Source of the DNA: Bacillus sp. Marseille-P3661 | GTDB lineage: Bacteria; Bacillota; Bacilli; Bacillales; Bacillaceae_J | NCBI RefSeq assembly: GCF_900240995.1 | Contig: NZ_LT965958.1 | Location: 96,758 to 160,757 of the forward strand | Direction of reading: 5' to 3' | DNA length: 64,000 nt | In this document: piece after piece, positions 26,439 through 35,384 of the stretch | Numbering within the stretch: position 1 is the first letter of the stretch | How the letters are laid out: each line of letters starts with the position of its first letter | Notes under the pieces: model-generated | What the model was told of the DNA's origin: nothing | Database searches by the model: none | The model's input: the letters and a program-made list of their open reading frames with translations, nothing else | Translations under genes and position numbers: made by a program

Positions 26439-27431
26439 TTATTTCCCTATCTTAACGACTTTTCTTCCCAGTACAGTTCCTGAGAGGATGTCTTTAAGTG
26501 TTTGCGGTAATTCCGCGGGAGATATTTCACTAGTAATTGTTTCTAGTTTTTCATGAATTCTCAAATCAGTTGCTAGCCGTTCCCATGCATGTTTGCGCTG
26601 CTGATATGGAGTAAAGACTGAATCAATACCGAGAAGGTTAACACCTCTTAATATAAATGGATGAACAGTTGTCGCAACATCTGCGCCGCCTGCAAGGCCC
26701 ATTAAGGCAACCGATCCACCGTATTTTACAGTCGATAATAGATAGGATAGGGTATTACCGCCGACAGGATCAATAGCAGCAGCCCAGCGCTGGCTCAGTA
26801 AAGGCCGCTTATCACTTTTAGTAACTTCTTCACGATCTAGAATTTCTATCGCACCTAATTGCTTGAGGAAGTCGTGTGCCTCTTTTTTCCCTGTACTGCC
26901 ATATACTTCATAGCCTAAATCAGTCAGCATGGCTACGGATAAACTTCCAACACCGCCAGTTGCACCGGTTACTAATACCGGCCCCTGATCCTTTATTAAG
27001 CCATTGTCTTCAAGTCGTTGAATGGCTAGCGCTGCTGTTAATCCTGCAGTACCAAATGCCATCGCTGCTTTTAGTGTTAATCCTTTTGGTAGAGGAATGA
27101 CCCAATCACCAGGTACTCTTGTATATTCACTATAGCCGCCAAAATGGCTAACACCTAGGTCGTAGCTAGTAACAATAACTTCATCGCCTGCTTTGAAGCG
27201 TTGATCTTTGGATGACTCCACTGTTCCAGCTAGATCAATGCCAGGAATAAACGGATAATTTTTTACAATTGGACTTTTATCAAGCGCAGCTAAACCATCT
27301 TTATAATTCACACTTGAGTAAGCAACTTTAATAGTTACATCGCCTTCTGGAAGGTTATCTAAAGTGTAATTGCGTTCGTTTAACAGGACCTTTTCGCCTT
27401 CTTTTTCTAATACATATGCATTGAACCCCAT
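26439..27431 (-). CDS. YhdH/YhfP (AcuI-like) zinc-independent quinone/acryloyl-CoA reductase
   Basis: 330-residue medium-chain dehydrogenase. 'VAYSSVNYKDGLA' and 'PFIPGIDLAGTV' start the GroES-like domain, with no catalytic-zinc ligands. 'VLVTGATGGVGSLSVAML' is the NADPH-binding Rossmann loop. The sequence fits the YhdH/YhfP family that includes AcuI, the NADPH-dependent acryloyl-CoA reductase. It is last of a four-gene operon with a crotonase, an acyl-CoA ligase and a flavoprotein under a SAM riboswitch, so the substrate is likely an enoyl-CoA from that pathway. AAGGGG precedes the ATG. Family secure, substrate inferred. Confidence 0.85.
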   Translation of the reverse strand: MGFNAYVLEKEGEKVLLNERNYTLDNLPEGDVTIKVAYSSVNYKDGLAALDKSPIVKNYPFIPGIDLAGTVESSKDQRFKAGDEVIVTSYDLGVSHFGGYSEYTRVPGDWVIPLPKGLTLKAAMAFGTAGLTAALAIQRLEDNGLIKDQGPVLVTGATGGVGSLSVAMLTDLGYEVYGSTGKKEAHDFLKQLGAIEILDREEVTKSDKRPLLSQRWAAAIDPVGGNTLSYLLSTVKYGGSVALMGLAGGADVATTVHPFILRGVNLLGIDSVFTPYQQRKHAWERLATDLRIHEKLETITSEISPAELPQTLKDILSGTVLGRKVVKIGK

Positions 27432-27535
27432 TTTTCCAACCCCTTTTTAGATAGTTTCTCTATAATTCTATATCGTTCCAATTAAATCCTGCCCATACTT
27501 CTAAAAGAATCAATACTGATGTCACTGTTAACTTC

Positions 27536-28360
27536 CTACAAGCTAACATTTTGAAGAAAAGCTTTAAGACCCTTTTCGCGAATTTTCTGGGCTGTTTCAG
27601 CAACTTCCCTTTCTTGCTTTAAGAAAAACATCGAAATGGAAGTTTCTAAGTTATAATCAAGTGCATCACGGAGATGCTGTAATTCATAGGTTTTGTTAAT
27701 TGACTTCTTTGTTAATTTAAGCGCAGATGCTGGTATTTTACTGATTTTGTTCGTTAGTTTCGTCAGTTCATTTTCTAGTTGTGCGGTAGGTGCAACTTTA
27801 TTATAAATACCATATTGTAAAGCTTCTTGAGCCGAAATGGTGTCTCCCGTAAATAATAGTTCTTTAGTTTTTCGAATGCCAACTACCCATGGCAGCATTA
27901 AGGTAGGGGGGGCTGCCCCAAACTGAATTTCGGGCTCGCCAATTTTAGCAGTATCAGCAGCTAGAGCTAAATCTGTGGAAAGGACCCAATCCGCTGCACC
28001 TCCAAGTGCATGTCCTTCTACTACAGCAATGGTTGGTTTCGTTAATTCCCACAATTTAATGGATACAGCTAGCAAGGATTCTAAGTGCTCGCGCCATACC
28101 TCTGAAGGTTCAGCACCAATAGGTTGTGGCAAATCGTACACTTCTTTTAAATCAACTCCAGCGGAAAAATGCCCGTTACTCCCCCTAATAACGACCACTT
28201 TAACCTGTTCATTTGTATCTGCAATAGTTAACGCTTCGAGCACTTCAAGAGCCATTTGCCTATTTATTGCATTCATCACAGTAGGACGGTCTAGAATAAT
28301 CGTGGCGACGTGTTCGTTTGTTTCACAATATATGGTTTTATATACAGTTTGAATATTCAT
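27536..28360 (-). CDS. enoyl-CoA hydratase/isomerase (crotonase) family protein
   Basis: 274 residues. Oxyanion-hole strands 'GHFSAGVDLKE' (about residue 63) and 'EGHALGGAADW' (about residue 115) define the crotonase fold. Of the two catalytic glutamates of classical hydratases, the one in 'IGEPEIQFG' is kept while the position after the GG motif reads Asp (AADW). The reaction may therefore differ from simple hydration. AGGAGG lies 7 bases ahead of the ATG. The gene sits 46 bases after the ligase gene and 104 before the reductase gene in the S-box operon. Confidence 0.85.
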   Translation of the reverse strand: MNIQTVYKTIYCETNEHVATIILDRPTVMNAINRQMALEVLEALTIADTNEQVKVVVIRGSNGHFSAGVDLKEVYDLPQPIGAEPSEVWREHLESLLAVSIKLWELTKPTIAVVEGHALGGAADWVLSTDLALAADTAKIGEPEIQFGAAPPTLMLPWVVGIRKTKELLFTGDTISAQEALQYGIYNKVAPTAQLENELTKLTNKISKIPASALKLTKKSINKTYELQHLRDALDYNLETSISMFFLKQEREVAETAQKIREKGLKAFLQNVSL

Positions 28361-28406
28361 GCTACTGCCTCCTAGTATTTCATCATTGAAAACTGCATCT
28401 ATTTAT

Positions 28407-30365
28407 TTATCCAATCGCGTTAGCTAATTTCCGGATAGGCTCAATGGCGTCAATGTTAGCAATTGTAGAAACATCCCCAACAGGTAGATTTAGATAAGCT
28501 GCTTTTATTACTTTTCGGATAACTTTATTGCTTTGTGTTGTAGGTAATTTTTCAACAATGTGGATTTCTTTTGGACAAAAGGATTTTCCTAGTTTGTATT
28601 CAATTTTGCTTTTCCACTTATTTAGGTAGGAATCGTCGACTTGAATACCATCAGATACTACAACAAAAGCAACTGGAACATGGCCTTTTATTACATCGGG
28701 AATACCAACAACGGCCGCTAATTCGATCTCTTTATGATCAGTTAACAAAGATTCAATTTCGGATGGGCCAATTCGCTTTCCAGCTACTTTTAACGTATCG
28801 TCTGAACGACCAATTACATACCAAAAACCATCTGTATCAATCTTTACTTGATCTCCATGTGCCCAAACATCCTCCCATATACTCCAATATGTATCAAAGT
28901 ACCGGCGAGTATCATTCCAAAACGATCTTGTCATTCCTAAAGATGGTTTTGTTAAAACAAGCTCGCCTGTTTCACCTCTAATCGATTGCCCGCTCGTATC
29001 AAAGACATCAACTGCTAAACTAGGGAGTGGCCCGTGAAAACATCCTGGTTTAAATGGGAAGATTGGAAAACAACCGATAATCCCACCTGAGACTTCAGTA
29101 CCACCTGAAAAATTAATGATAGGTAGTTTACGCTGGCCAACCACCTCTAAAAACCAGCGCCATGAAAGAGCATCCCATGGTTCACCTGTTGAACCAAGTA
29201 TTCTTAGAGAGGAGAGATCGTGCTTTTGTACCCATTCGTCACCTTTAAGCATTAAAGTTCGAATTGCAGTTGGGGCAGTTCCGAAAATATTGATTTTATG
29301 GTCAGCAGTTAATTTCCATAACCGATCTGGGTTAGGGTAATCAAGGCTTCCTTCATAAAGAACAACCGTTGCACCAAAAAACGATGCCCCAAGGAATAGC
29401 CAAGGTCCCATCACCCAGCCCATATCAGTTAACCAAAAGATTCTATCTCGCGGTTTTATATCAAAGCAAAAATACATGTCAAGCGTAATTTTAATTGGGA
29501 AACCGCCATGTGTATGGACAGTTCCTTTTGGTTTTCCAGTTGTACCTGATGTATAAACAATCATAAATGGATCATTTGTATCCATCACTTCAGTGTCTAC
29601 ACTTAGTGAGGACTGATAACTATCCCATAATAATTCATTATTATTTAAAGAGATATCGCTGTTCAAGTGTGGGATCACAATCGTATAGTTTACGGACGGA
29701 GTAAACTTTACCGCTTCCTGTGCTGTTTTTCGCATAGGAATCTTTTTACCTTTTCGGTAATACTCATCTGCTGTAATGAGTATCTTTGCATTACAATCGA
29801 CCAAACGACTTGCAATAGCATCAGCACCGTATCCGGAAAAGATAGGGACAACAATTGCTCCAATTTTCGCGCATGCGAAAATAGTTATTGCCACTTCTGG
29901 TAGAGGAGGCAAGTACATTCCGATACATGTTCCTTTTTTTACTCCAAGTTGGATAAGGTAAGCAGCTATTCTATTAACCTCGTGATCTACTTCCGTATAA
30001 CTAAGCGTCCGCTGCCGGCCATCTTCGCCTTCCCAAATAATCGCTGGCACATCAGCGCTATCACGGTGTAAATGTTTCTCAATACAATTAGAGTAAAGAT
30101 TTAGCTTTCCGTTTTTAAACCATTCCGTGTGGGCAATCCCTTTAGAATAATCCATTACCTTTTCGTAGTTCTCATACCAATTAATCTGTATTTCCCTTAA
30201 ATAAGTGGAGAAAAACCAATTCGGATCTGCAGCTGATTTTCGGATCAAGGTTTGATAGTTTACTAGACCATACTTTTCTATGAAATTTGTTATGTTGGCT
30301 TGTTGTATTTGCTCAGTTGACGGATACCAAACAGTTTCGCTTAGATCCTGTCTAGAAATAGCCAT
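28407..30365 (-). CDS. acetyl-CoA-synthetase-like acyl-CoA ligase
   Basis: 652 residues of the ANL superfamily with an ACS-type N-terminal domain (IQINWYENYEKVMDYSKG). Visible motifs: P-loop 'VYTSGTTGKPKGTVHTHGG' near residue 270, 'STGEPWDALSWRW', the adenylate-binding Asp in 'HGDQVKIDTDGFWYVIGRSDDTLK', and the C-terminal lysine region 'TTQSNKVIRKV'. Size and layout are those of acetyl-, propionyl- or acetoacetyl-CoA synthetases. The substrate acid is not determined by these motifs. GGAGAG precedes the ATG. Second gene of the S-box operon, so it probably activates a sulfur-related carboxylic acid. Confidence 0.85.
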   Translation of the reverse strand: MAISRQDLSETVWYPSTEQIQQANITNFIEKYGLVNYQTLIRKSAADPNWFFSTYLREIQINWYENYEKVMDYSKGIAHTEWFKNGKLNLYSNCIEKHLHRDSADVPAIIWEGEDGRQRTLSYTEVDHEVNRIAAYLIQLGVKKGTCIGMYLPPLPEVAITIFACAKIGAIVVPIFSGYGADAIASRLVDCNAKILITADEYYRKGKKIPMRKTAQEAVKFTPSVNYTIVIPHLNSDISLNNNELLWDSYQSSLSVDTEVMDTNDPFMIVYTSGTTGKPKGTVHTHGGFPIKITLDMYFCFDIKPRDRIFWLTDMGWVMGPWLFLGASFFGATVVLYEGSLDYPNPDRLWKLTADHKINIFGTAPTAIRTLMLKGDEWVQKHDLSSLRILGSTGEPWDALSWRWFLEVVGQRKLPIINFSGGTEVSGGIIGCFPIFPFKPGCFHGPLPSLAVDVFDTSGQSIRGETGELVLTKPSLGMTRSFWNDTRRYFDTYWSIWEDVWAHGDQVKIDTDGFWYVIGRSDDTLKVAGKRIGPSEIESLLTDHKEIELAAVVGIPDVIKGHVPVAFVVVSDGIQVDDSYLNKWKSKIEYKLGKSFCPKEIHIVEKLPTTQSNKVIRKVIKAAYLNLPVGDVSTIANIDAIEPIRKLANAIG

Positions 30366-30417
30366 GATTGCATCTCTCCTTATTAAAAAATTGCTGTTTG
30401 AATAAATCTAGTAAGCT

Positions 30418-31578
30418 TTACGAATTTAAAACAGCATTGGCTAAATTGTAGATAATCATGTCGTCTGTAGGCGGATTATGCAGGCCTGCACGCACATCGC
30501 GGAAATGCCGCTGCAACGGGTTTTGTGCTGAAAGACTTCTAGCACCTACAATTCGCATGGCTAGATCTACTACAACATTCGCACTGTTGGTTACGATATG
30601 TTTTGCAGCGGCAAGCTCTGAACCTAGTAGATGTCTTTGATCAGGATAGTCCACCCATTTCCTAGCAACTGAATACAGTACTTCTCGTGCTTTAAATAAT
30701 TCTAGTTCGATTTCGCCAATTTTTCTTCGAACTTCTGGAACTTCGCTAATTGGGCCAGGTAATGTAGTTGGACGATAGTTCGTTGCAAATGTAACCGCAT
30801 AGTCTCGTGCAGAAAGTGCAACTCCTAAATATACAGCCGGAATTTGTAGATACCAACCTTTTGGTGAAGGTTTTTTTATATCTTCTACGACAAGTAAGGC
30901 ATCGTCCTTTACTAGGACATTATCTAAAATTAAATCATCACTCTTTGTACCTCTCATTGCTATGCTGTCCCATGTTTCTTCAATTGACACACCGTCCAAT
31001 TGGTGATCAATAAGGATAAATCCTTTTTTTCCTGTAGAGTTAATGTCTACAGTTACGATTGAATAGTCAAGTGCCACAGCCATTGATGTAAAGGATTTTC
31101 TGCCATTTACACGCCAACCATTGTTTTCTTTTGTTGCAGTTGTTGTCGGAATTCCACCTCTGGAGGGGCTACCTGTTGCTTGTTCCGATTGTGCTAAATT
31201 AATTAATGCTTTTTCATTCACAATTAGATCACATAATTTAGCAAAGCTTTCTTCTTTCCAGTTTCGACTTTCGGCTGCTTCAAGTATAACGCCTAGTTGC
31301 CAGCCCAATGATAGGGCTGTAGGTGCATCGCCGGTAGCAAGTTTTTCTTGAATTAATAAATAATCATATAAATTGATACCAGAACCGCCGTATTCTTGAG
31401 GAACCGTAAGTGCCAGGAAATTATTTCGTTTAATATCCTCAAAATTTTCATACGGGAATGTTCCTTTGGCATCTATTTTCGCCGCTCTTTCTTTAAAGGC
31501 GGCAGCTAGGACTTCTGCTTGTTCCAATAAAAGTTGTTGTTGCTTTGAGGTTGTTAATTGTTGATAGGTTATAGTCAT
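30418..31578 (-). CDS. DszC/SfnB-like flavoprotein of the acyl-CoA dehydrogenase fold
   Basis: 386 residues with an ACAD N-terminal helical domain, middle beta-barrel ('LAQSEQATGSPSRGG', 'WRVNGRKSFTSMA') and C-terminal helical domain. The segment that normally carries the catalytic Glu (YEGT) reads 'RHFRDVRAGLHNPPTDD', as in the monooxygenase branch (DszC, SfnB, HsaA-type) that uses reduced flavin and O2. So oxygenation of a sulfur compound is at least as likely as dehydrogenation. GGAGG precedes the ATG. First gene behind a minus-strand SAM riboswitch and terminator, hence expressed when SAM is low. Confidence 0.82.
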   Translation of the reverse strand: MTITYQQLTTSKQQQLLLEQAEVLAAAFKERAAKIDAKGTFPYENFEDIKRNNFLALTVPQEYGGSGINLYDYLLIQEKLATGDAPTALSLGWQLGVILEAAESRNWKEESFAKLCDLIVNEKALINLAQSEQATGSPSRGGIPTTTATKENNGWRVNGRKSFTSMAVALDYSIVTVDINSTGKKGFILIDHQLDGVSIEETWDSIAMRGTKSDDLILDNVLVKDDALLVVEDIKKPSPKGWYLQIPAVYLGVALSARDYAVTFATNYRPTTLPGPISEVPEVRRKIGEIELELFKAREVLYSVARKWVDYPDQRHLLGSELAAAKHIVTNSANVVVDLAMRIVGARSLSAQNPLQRHFRDVRAGLHNPPTDDMIIYNLANAVLNS

Positions 31579-31691
31579 TTGTTTTCCTCCAATTATTATT
31601 GAACAATATCTTATAAAGCATATAAAACAAATGCGAATAGTGTATTTTATAGGGGAGGTTTAGTTGTTTTTGAGAAAACTCATAAACTTGT

Positions 31692-31729
31692 AAAAAAAAG
31701 TCCACTTCCGATGACGAAAGTGGACTTTT
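31692..31729 (-). terminator. S-box attenuator terminator (minus strand)
   Basis: On the minus strand, AAAGTCCACTT pairs with AAGTGGACTTT and a run of eight T follows. It lies between the S-box aptamer and the flavoprotein gene, as expected for the expression platform of a transcriptional-off SAM riboswitch. Confidence 0.85.
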
Positions 31730-31737
31730 GCTCCATT

Positions 31738-31858
31738 TTACACTCTCTCATCTTTCAGACATTGATGTCTGCTGGAATGAGCACCTTTCTTAATCAATTG
31801 ATTAAGCGGTTGCCGCAGGATCGTTGGACCAGATTCCTCCCCTGACTCTTGATAAGAC
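31738..31858 (-). promoter_or_regulatory. SAM-I (S-box) riboswitch, minus strand
   Basis: Read on the minus strand, the sequence opens with CTTATCAAGAG, continues with GGGGAGGA, GCGGCAACC, GGTGCTCATTCCAGCAGA and closes with TGAAAGATGAGAGAG, which are the P1 strands, kink-turn and P3/J3-4 core blocks of the SAM-I aptamer. The P2 loop region (CTGGTCCAACGATCC) departs from the usual CTGGCCC consensus. A terminator follows, and the four-gene flavoprotein/ligase/crotonase/reductase operon is downstream. Confidence 0.88.
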
Positions 31859-31885
31859 ATTGTTACGTATGAATTTGTTAGTCAA

Positions 31886-31914
31886 ACTATAAATGACTTT
31901 CTAAAAATTGTCAA
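31886..31914 (-). promoter_or_regulatory. sigma-A promoter of the leftward S-box operon
   Basis: On the minus strand TTGACA and TATAGT are separated by exactly 17 bases and end 27 bases ahead of the S-box aptamer. Confidence 0.8.
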
Positions 31915-31961
31915 CGCTGATTGATAAATTTAAATTATTAAAATATTTTTTTAATTTTTTG

Positions 31962-31990
31962 TTGACAGACATTTCAATTCCATGTATATT
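31962..31990 (+). promoter_or_regulatory. sigma-A promoter of the rightward S-box operon
   Basis: TTGACA and TATATT separated by 17 bases, 24 bases ahead of the plus-strand S-box. It lies 48 bases from the oppositely oriented promoter, so the two sulfur operons diverge from one short control region. Confidence 0.8.
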
Positions 31991-32014
31991 TTGGATTAAA
32001 TTCAATAACAAGTT

Positions 32015-32118
32015 TTCTTATCCAGAGAGGTGGAGGGACTGGCCCTTTGAAGCCTCGGCAACAGACTATTTAAGTACTGTGCCAATTCCAGCAGGCAATT
32101 TTTGCTTGAAAGATAAGA
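32015..32118 (+). promoter_or_regulatory. SAM-I (S-box) riboswitch, plus strand
   Basis: A near-consensus S-box: CTTATCCAGAGAGGTGGAGG, then GACTGGCCCTTTGAAGCC, TCGGCAACAG, TGTGCCAATTCCAGCAGG and closing TTGAAAGATAAG. All core blocks of SAM-I are present. A terminator follows at 32146, so SAM binding should stop transcription of the monooxygenase-metNPQ operon. Confidence 0.95.
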
Positions 32119-32145
32119 GGAGATATATGCGAGTGCATAGTAGTC

Positions 32146-32180
32146 AAACCTCTTCTTTTCTTTTAAGAAGAGGTTTTTTT
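32146..32180 (+). terminator. S-box attenuator terminator (plus strand)
   Basis: AACCTCTTCTT and AAGAAGAGGTT arms are followed by a T7 run, 28 bases after the riboswitch and about 80 bases before the monooxygenase gene. Confidence 0.9.
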
Positions 32181-32258
32181 AATGCAAAAAAGTACCAAAT
32201 AGCAGTGCCTGATAGAATTCTTGTTATTTAATAAATATTTTTCCTGGGAGGAAAAGAA

Positions 32259-33650
32259 ATGACTAAACAAATCATCTTAAATGCGTTTGAAATGAACAGT
32301 GCGATGCACAATTCACATGGATTATGGAAACATCCAGAAAATAAGCGTCATCGGCGCTACAAAGATTTAGATTATTGGATTGACTTGGCAAAGCTATTGG
32401 AGCGGGGGAAATTTGATTCAGTGTTTTTCGCAGATGTACTCGGAATCTATGATGTTTATCAGGCCAGCAAGGCTCCATCGATTCGAGACGGGCTGCAAGT
32501 TCCTTTAAATGATCCTGCCATGCTTGTTTCGGCAATGGCTGCTGTCACTGAAAATCTGTCATTTGCTGTTACTGTTAGTACGACCTATGAACCACCATTT
32601 GGAAATGCAAGACGTTTTTCAACGTTAGATCATTTGACTAAAGGAAGAGTTGCATGGAATATTGTTACTTCATATTTACCAAATGCAGCCAAAAATTTCG
32701 GGTTAGAAGATATGATCAAACATGATGAGCGCTATCAAATTGCAGATGAATACTTGGAAGTTTCTTATAAGCTGTGGGAGCAAAGCTGGGAAGATGATGC
32801 AGTAGTGGAAGATGTGGAACATCACACGCTTGTCGACCCGAGTAAAGTCCATGAAATTAATCATGAAGGGACGTATTTCAATGTGGAAGGACCGCATTTA
32901 AGTGAACCTTCCTTACAGCGCACACCAGTCTTGTTTCAAGCAGGCACGTCTAATAGCGGCCTAGAATTTGCTTCTAAACATGCAGAATGCATCTTTGTGG
33001 GTGGACCAACACCTGAAAGAATTCGGGAGTATACAGCTGACATTAGAAAACGTGCCGAAAAACATGGACGCAACCCAGAACATATAAAAATTATTTCATT
33101 TTTAAACGTGGTTGTAGCAGAAACGACTGAAGAAGCGGAACGGAAATTTGAAGAATATAACAAAGTTTGGAGCGCCGATGCGGCTAAGGCTCAGTATGGT
33201 GCAAGCGGATACGATGTAGCTGAATTTGAAAGCCTTGATCCAAATGAGCCATTTGAATATAAAAAGTCAACTGAAGGTGGGCATTATAAAGCAGCCACTT
33301 TAACAAAGGATGCGCCAAAAAAATTAACAGTTGGTGAAGTACTGAACCGCTTTGAATCGATAGATCGCAGTAGTTATATTGTTGGTAATCCAACAGAAGT
33401 AGCAGATGCGATCCAACACCAATTTGAGGTATCTGGTGTGGATGGGTTTAATTTAAATCATTTAGTCACGCCTGGTGATTTGGAAGCTTTTGTTGATTTA
33501 GTAATTCCAATTTTACAGGAACGAGGCTTATACAAAAAGGATTATGCCAAAGGAACATTTCGTGAAAAATTGTTTCCGCAAGGTAAGAGTGTTTTACCTG
33601 ATGATCATCCTGGCGCAAGTTATAGACGGGAATATGCTGAGAAAAAGTAA
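32259..33650 (+). CDS. LLM-class flavin monooxygenase, NtaA/SnaA/DszA family
   Basis: 463 residues of the bacterial luciferase fold. 'ILNAFEMNSAMHNSHGLWKHP' and 'DYWIDLAKLLERGKFDSVFFADVLGIYDVY' are the N-terminal hallmark of the nitrilotriacetate/DszA/SnaA subgroup, 'GRVAWNIVTSYLPNAAKNFG' the substrate loop and 'TPVLFQAGTSNSG' the FMN-binding strand. These enzymes use FMNH2 from a separate reductase to oxygenate sulfones, thioethers or amines; no reductase gene is adjacent. Being first after the S-box and ahead of metNPQ, it likely releases usable sulfur from an organosulfur compound. Close to B. subtilis YtnJ by type. GGGAGG precedes the ATG. Confidence 0.87.
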   Translation: MTKQIILNAFEMNSAMHNSHGLWKHPENKRHRRYKDLDYWIDLAKLLERGKFDSVFFADVLGIYDVYQASKAPSIRDGLQVPLNDPAMLVSAMAAVTENLSFAVTVSTTYEPPFGNARRFSTLDHLTKGRVAWNIVTSYLPNAAKNFGLEDMIKHDERYQIADEYLEVSYKLWEQSWEDDAVVEDVEHHTLVDPSKVHEINHEGTYFNVEGPHLSEPSLQRTPVLFQAGTSNSGLEFASKHAECIFVGGPTPERIREYTADIRKRAEKHGRNPEHIKIISFLNVVVAETTEEAERKFEEYNKVWSADAAKAQYGASGYDVAEFESLDPNEPFEYKKSTEGGHYKAATLTKDAPKKLTVGEVLNRFESIDRSSYIVGNPTEVADAIQHQFEVSGVDGFNLNHLVTPGDLEAFVDLVIPILQERGLYKKDYAKGTFREKLFPQGKSVLPDDHPGASYRREYAEKK

Positions 33651-33701
33651 GTACTTTTAAGAGCTAAATAGAAATGTGAACAGGAAGTGGGGAAACATCT
33701 T

Positions 33702-34712
33702 GTGATTGAATTGAAAAATATTACAAAAGAATTCAAAAGTAAAACAGGACGTATTGTAGGGGTTGATAATGTTTCCCTTACCATACAAAAAGGTGAGATA
33801 TTCGGTATTGTAGGCTATAGCGGTGCTGGTAAAAGTACGTTGCTGCGCTGTATGAACATTCTTGAACGACCAACTTCGGGTGAAGTGATTATTGATGGGG
33901 TTGACTTGCTAAACCTTTCAAGTAAGAATCTTCGAAAAGCAAGGCAATCTATAGGCATGATTTTTCAAGGCTTTTATTTAGTATCATCCAAAACCGTTTT
34001 TGAAAATGTTGCGTTTGCGCTGAAAGCGGCGGGAGTTGACAAAGGTATCATTGAAGAAAGAGTGAATGAGTTGCTTGAACTAGTGGGTCTTAAGGATCGA
34101 ATTCATCAATATCCGGCCCAATTAAGTGGCGGACAGAAACAAAGGGTAAGTATAGCTCGGGCATTAGCTAATAATCCAAAGGTGCTGCTTTGTGATGAGG
34201 CAACATCTGCCTTAGATCCTAGCACAACAAAATCCATTTTATCGTTATTAAAAAAAATAAATAAAGAATTAGGGTTAACCATTGTGATCATTACTCATGA
34301 AATGGAGGTTGTAAAAGAGATCTGTCATCGCTGTGCTGTTATGGAAAACGGGAAGGTCGTAGAGCAAGGTGCAACTTATGACATCTTTTCAGATCCGACG
34401 AACCCACTAACGCGAAAATTCATTCAAACGATTCTAAACTTTGACTTACCTGATAAGTTGCTAGAAAACGTTAGAGGAACATTGATAAGGCTACAGTTTT
34501 GGGGAGATATGGCAGCTGAAGCGGTGGTTTCAGATATGCTCCAGACATATCCTGTTCAAGGTAATATTCTTCATGGAAAGGTGGAATATATTCAGGATGT
34601 GCCATTAGGTATATTTATTATGGATCTGAATGGTGAATCGCAGGCTCTAGAAAATGCAATCAATTATCTTCGCAGCCGCGTAAGTAAAGTGGAGGTGGTT
34701 GCATATGAGTAG
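33702..34712 (+). CDS. metN: methionine ABC transporter ATPase MetN
   Basis: 336 residues from GTG 33702, which gives the usual 'VIELKNITKEF' start and has a GGAAGTGGGG site ahead; an in-frame GTG at 33687 overlaps that site. Walker A 'GYSGAGKSTL', signature 'LSGGQKQR' and Walker B 'VLLCDEATSALD' are all present. The C-terminal ~90 residues form the NIL ligand-sensing domain typical of MetN. It forms the D- and L-methionine importer with MetP and MetQ. Same operon as the monooxygenase under an S-box; overlaps metP by 8 bases. Confidence 0.95.
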   Translation: MIELKNITKEFKSKTGRIVGVDNVSLTIQKGEIFGIVGYSGAGKSTLLRCMNILERPTSGEVIIDGVDLLNLSSKNLRKARQSIGMIFQGFYLVSSKTVFENVAFALKAAGVDKGIIEERVNELLELVGLKDRIHQYPAQLSGGQKQRVSIARALANNPKVLLCDEATSALDPSTTKSILSLLKKINKELGLTIVIITHEMEVVKEICHRCAVMENGKVVEQGATYDIFSDPTNPLTRKFIQTILNFDLPDKLLENVRGTLIRLQFWGDMAAEAVVSDMLQTYPVQGNILHGKVEYIQDVPLGIFIMDLNGESQALENAINYLRSRVSKVEVVAYE

Positions 34713-35364
34713 CTTGATCGAACTATTACCTGAATTAAATGTTGCGTTTTTTGAAACGCTTTTAATGGTTGGGATTGCATTGTTGGTAGCCATTCTAGTG
34801 GGCATGCCATTAGGTATTATTCTATTTGTAACAGATCGCGGTTTGTTTTTAGAAAATAAATGGATCAAAACCTTTGTAGGAATTCTCATTAACTTAATAC
34901 GTTCTGTTCCGTTTATTATTTTGCTAGTATTTTTATTACCTTTTACACAGTTTTTATTAGGAACGACAATTGGACCATTGGCTGCATCTGTTTCTTTATC
35001 GGTCGCGGCAATTCCTTTTTATGCGAGAATTGTAGAGTCATCTGCTAGGGAAATAGATAAAGGGGTTATTGAAGCAGCTGTGGCAGTTGGCGCATCACCT
35101 TGGATGATTATACGCCACATTATATTACCAGAAGCGAAACCGGGCTTTATTACAGGTTTAACGATTACTGCGATTAGTTTAATAGGATACTCTGCGATGG
35201 CAGGAACAATTGGCGGGGGCGGTATCGGTGATTTAGCAATACGTTACGGGTACTATCGTTATGATGATACGGTCATGTTCACAACTGTTATTCTATTAAT
35301 TGTCCTTGTTCAATTTATTCAATATTTTGGCGACTTTATTGCGAAGAAAGTTAATAAACGATAA
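34705..35364 (+). CDS. metP: methionine ABC transporter permease MetP (MetI)
   Basis: 219 residues from ATG 34705, 9 bases after GGAGG. Five membrane helices and the BPD permease loop 'EAAVAVGASPWMIIRHIILPEAKPG', which couples to MetN. The start lies inside the metN end, so translation is coupled. The metQ lipoprotein follows after 20 bases. Confidence 0.94.
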   Translation: MSSLIELLPELNVAFFETLLMVGIALLVAILVGMPLGIILFVTDRGLFLENKWIKTFVGILINLIRSVPFIILLVFLLPFTQFLLGTTIGPLAASVSLSVAAIPFYARIVESSAREIDKGVIEAAVAVGASPWMIIRHIILPEAKPGFITGLTITAISLIGYSAMAGTIGGGGIGDLAIRYGYYRYDDTVMFTTVILLIVLVQFIQYFGDFIAKKVNKR

Positions 35365-35384
35365 AAAAAATAGGAGTGATACAT

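Noticed and set aside
31908-32231. 107-residue ORF on the plus strand
   Set aside because: It covers the promoter, the S-box aptamer and its terminator; there is no ribosome site and the RNA elements explain the sequence.
32259-33650. Assigning DmoA, NtaA or SnaA as gene name
   Set aside because: The family motifs are shared by all of them and substrate cannot be told from sequence; only the S-box context points to sulfur.
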